Shown here piece after piece: positions 61,725 through 64,000 of a DNA stretch of 64,000 bases (position 1 is the first letter of the stretch; every line of letters starts with the position of its first letter). The stretch is from Streptomonospora wellingtoniae (GTDB lineage Bacteria > Actinomycetota > Actinomycetes > Streptosporangiales > Streptosporangiaceae). The DNA is taken from positions 62,001 to 126,000 of the forward strand of contig NZ_JAVREK010000007.1 in NCBI RefSeq assembly GCF_031845375.1, read 5' to 3'. The translations under genes were made by a program, and so were the position numbers. The notes beneath the pieces are model-generated. The model was not told where the DNA came from. It saw only the letters and a program-made list of their open reading frames with translations, and did not search any database.

Positions 61725-62678
61725 TCAGACCACGCTCGCCCCCGGCACGTCCCCATACGAGGTGACGGCGTGCGCGCAGTCGGGTGCGGCGCGGACCGCC
61801 TCGGCGACCGCGTCGGCGTGGGCGGCGGACTCGGCCAGGAACGCGCACGTCGGACCGGAACCGGAAACGAACGCCCCCAGCGCCCCCGCCGCCCTGCCGG
61901 CCTGCAGCGTCTCGGCCAGCGCGGGACGGAGCGCGAGCGCGGCAGGCTGCAGGTCGTTGCCCAGCGCGGCGCCGACCGCCCGGGCGTCGCCCTCTGCCAG
62001 CGCCGCCATCAGCACCGGGTCGCCCTGGGGCGCCGGAGCGCCGGGGCGCAGGCGGTCGTAGGCGCCGAACACCTCGGGGGTGGACAGCCCGCCCTCCGAC
62101 AGCGCGAAGACCCAGTGCAGGCGTCCGGCGCAGCGCGCAGGCGTGAGGACCTCGCCGCGCCCGGTCCCCACGGCGGTGCCGCCGACGAGCGGGAACGCGA
62201 CGTCGCTGCCCAGCCGGGCCGCCAGGTCACGCAGCCGGTCGCGGTCCAGGCCGGTCCCCCAGAAGGCGTTGCAGGCCACGAGCGCGGCCGCGGCGTCGGC
62301 GCTGCCGCCCGCCATCCCGCCGGCGACCGGGATGGCCTTGCGCAGGTGCAGGTGCACCGGCTTCCGCGCTCGACTTCCGGGTGCTTCGCGCGTTTCGCTC
62401 GCGAGCAGCTCGGCGGCGCGCCAGGCGAGGTTCGACGCATCCAGCGGAACGCGGTCGATGTGGGAGGCCGGACCGGGGCCGGCGTCCTCCGCCGAGATCC
62501 CCGCAGGGCCCCCGGTTGCGCGCGTTCGCGCACCGGTGACGGTAACCTCGTCGAACAGCGCTACTGCGTGGAAGACATTGACCAGATCGTGGTATCCATC
62601 TTCGCGCGCCGGCCCCACCGCCAACTGAAGGTTCACCTTCGCGGGGACCCGAACGGTTACGGCGGTCGTAGTGGTCAC
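61725..62678 (-). CDS. ispE: 4-diphosphocytidyl-2-C-methyl-D-erythritol kinase
   Basis: A 317-residue GHMP kinase of the MEP isoprenoid pathway. Motifs: VRVPAKVNLQLAVGPAREDGYHDL, the ATP-binding IPVAGGMAGGSADAAAAL, and SGSGPTCAFL near the C-terminus. Two stretches near residues 55-75 and 85-100 are longer than in most homologues. The start is GTG at 62678, where the family N-terminus begins. It is divergent from the protein kinase gene. Confidence 0.94.
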   Translation of the reverse strand: MTTTTAVTVRVPAKVNLQLAVGPAREDGYHDLVNVFHAVALFDEVTVTGARTRATGGPAGISAEDAGPGPASHIDRVPLDASNLAWRAAELLASETREAPGSRARKPVHLHLRKAIPVAGGMAGGSADAAAALVACNAFWGTGLDRDRLRDLAARLGSDVAFPLVGGTAVGTGRGEVLTPARCAGRLHWVFALSEGGLSTPEVFGAYDRLRPGAPAPQGDPVLMAALAEGDARAVGAALGNDLQPAALALRPALAETLQAGRAAGALGAFVSGSGPTCAFLAESAAHADAVAEAVRAAPDCAHAVTSYGDVPGASVV

Positions 62679-62915
62679 GAGTCCTAGATCGTAAAGGAAC
62701 ACCCACCCCCGTGAATCCCCCTTCCGCGAACCCGGGCGCCCGCGCGCGCCCTGCGGTCGGCTGACGGCGGTGGGCGGCCCTTCGGCGGTCACATGCCCGC
62801 CCCGGGGTCACGGCTGTCCGGATGCGGGCGCCGTGGCCTGCCCGGGTGGGTATCCGGACACGATCACCGCTACCTTGGGGCCAGGCGGAGTTTGGACACC
62901 GTCGGGGAGGGTCGC

Positions 62916-64000
62916 TTGCCGTCGGATGGGCTCCCGAAGAACCTGGAACCGTTGGCTGCCGGAGATCCGGCGACCATCGGTCCCTATGTGCTGGCCGGTC
63001 GCCTGGGCAGCGGAGGAATGGGGACGGTCTACCTCGGCCGTACCCCCGAGAAGGGCGCCCAAGTCGCGATCAAGGTGATCCGGCCAGAGCTCGCCTTCGA
63101 CGAGGCCACACGCGCGCGCTTCCGCGACGAGATGGAGAACGCCCGCAGGGTCGCCTCGTTCTGCACGGCCAAGGTCCTCGACCACGGCACCTTCGAGGGC
63201 CGCCCCTACATGGTGACCGAGTACATCGCGGGCACCGCTCTGGCCGAGCACATCGCCGAACACGGCGCTCTGGACTCCAGCACCCTGCACGGCTTCGCGC
63301 TGGGCGTGGCGGCCGCGCTGGCGGCCATCCACCGCACCGGGCTGGTGCACCGCGACCTCAAGCCGGCCAACGTGCTGCTGTCGCTGTCGGGGCCGCGCGT
63401 GATCGACTTCGGCATCGCGCGGGCGATGAACACGGCCACCAACCACACCCAGACCGGCATCGTCATGGGCAGCCCCGGGTGGATGGCGCCCGAGCAGCTG
63501 CTGGAGGAGAAGGTCACCACCTCCGCCGACATCTTCGCGTGGGGCTGTTTGGTCGCCTTCGCCGGCAGCGGCGTGCACCCCTTCGGCAACGGCGACGCCA
63601 TGACGCTGGGCAAGCGCGTGCTGTTCGCCGAGCCGCAGATCGGCGACCTCGACAGCCCGCTGGACCGGCTGGTCGCCCAGGCGCTGGCCAAGGAGCCCGA
63701 GCGCCGCCCCAAGGCACAGGACCTGCTGCTCGAACTGACCGGCGGGGAGGGCGAGTCCTCCAGCGGCGGCGGGGACGCCAACGAGATGGTCAGCCATGCG
63801 CTGCACAACTCGTGGCGGCCCAACCTGCCGCCCATGGCGCCGATGCCGCAGCCCGGCCCGCCGCCCAACCCGCACCACACCGCCACCGGCATGCCGCATC
63901 CGCCGCCGGCCCCTCACGGCCCGCCCCCGGGCGCTCCCCCCGGTCAGCACTACCCGGGTCCGCCGATGCCCGCGCAGCCGGCCCACCACAGCCAGCCCAT
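62916..64000 (+). CDS. serine/threonine protein kinase, 3'-truncated by the window
   Basis: A PknB-type kinase, 361 codons visible. The glycine loop GRLGSGGMGTVYLG, catalytic lysine VAIKVIRPE, HRDLKPANVLL catalytic loop, DFGIARAM and the APE motif (GWMAPEQ) are intact. The kinase domain is followed by a Pro/His/Gly-rich juxtamembrane stretch (about residues 300-361), which in this family precedes a membrane helix and an extracellular domain beyond the window. The start is TTG at 62916 with GGGGAGG 5 nt upstream. It is divergent from ispE. Confidence 0.93.
   Translation, partial: MPSDGLPKNLEPLAAGDPATIGPYVLAGRLGSGGMGTVYLGRTPEKGAQVAIKVIRPELAFDEATRARFRDEMENARRVASFCTAKVLDHGTFEGRPYMVTEYIAGTALAEHIAEHGALDSSTLHGFALGVAAALAAIHRTGLVHRDLKPANVLLSLSGPRVIDFGIARAMNTATNHTQTGIVMGSPGWMAPEQLLEEKVTTSADIFAWGCLVAFAGSGVHPFGNGDAMTLGKRVLFAEPQIGDLDSPLDRLVAQALAKEPERRPKAQDLLLELTGGEGESSSGGGDANEMVSHALHNSWRPNLPPMAPMPQPGPPPNPHHTATGMPHPPPAPHGPPPGAPPGQHYPGPPMPAQPAHHSQP

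Overview
The window is dense, very GC-rich DNA from an actinobacterial chromosome. Gene content (mycothiol-era oxidoreductase of the Rv2466c type, DUF501, PucR regulator beside proline catabolism genes, F420-type Ddn domain, Rex-type operators before ndh, frequent GTG and TTG starts) points to a filamentous actinomycete, most likely near Nocardiopsis/Streptomonospora/Thermobifida. That placement is inference from gene content and order; no rRNA gene is present.

Layout. 1-8.5 kb: a 5'-truncated alpha/beta hydrolase, a flippase-like membrane protein, a DEDDh exonuclease, a hexapeptide acyltransferase, and the cystathionine beta-synthase / SGNH hydrolase / thiolase trio known from mycobacteria and Streptomyces. 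8.5-15.2 kb: a Bax inhibitor-1 protein, proline catabolism (P5C dehydrogenase, proline dehydrogenase) with a divergent PucR regulator, and a Ddn-hemerythrin fusion. 15.8-26.2 kb: an atypical tRNA, type II NADH dehydrogenase behind two Rex-like operators, Ppx/GppA, DUF501, FtsB-like protein, enolase, a TauE/SafE permease, an FtsW/RodA protein and MazG. 26.2-32.0 kb: an APS kinase fused to a degenerate ATP sulfurylase domain, then mfd.

32.2-48.8 kb is the accessory highlight: a Wzx/Wzy-type exopolysaccharide locus. It holds a Wzz-like protein, an O-antigen ligase/polymerase, an APH-like protein, a flippase, an Alg14-like protein, an Alg13-GT2 fusion, a GH26-like lipoprotein and a polyprenyl-phosphate sugar transferase. 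It also holds two sulfotransferases and cysQ-cysD-cysN lying head-to-tail behind the sugar transferase. With the APS kinase at 26.3-27.8 kb the window carries sulfate activation, PAPS formation, PAPS use and PAP clearance, and no APS/PAPS or sulfite reductase is seen. The simplest reading is a sulfated surface polysaccharide locus inserted between mfd and the pth-rplY-prs-glmU backbone.

49.2-64.0 kb: pth, rplY, prs, glmU and tRNA-Gln; an acyl-CoA desaturase with a TetR regulator and a perfect operator palindrome; a MarR regulator; an SGNH lipoprotein; an ABC-F protein whose leader carries an 11-copy hexanucleotide repeat; a split transketolase; ispE; and a Ser/Thr protein kinase cut by the window end.

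Non-coding structure of note: a palindromic element of the same family occurs twice (3500-3564 and 32073-32128), and several operator-like dyads and terminator hairpins sit in intergenic gaps. No insertion sequence, integrase, CRISPR array or rRNA was seen.
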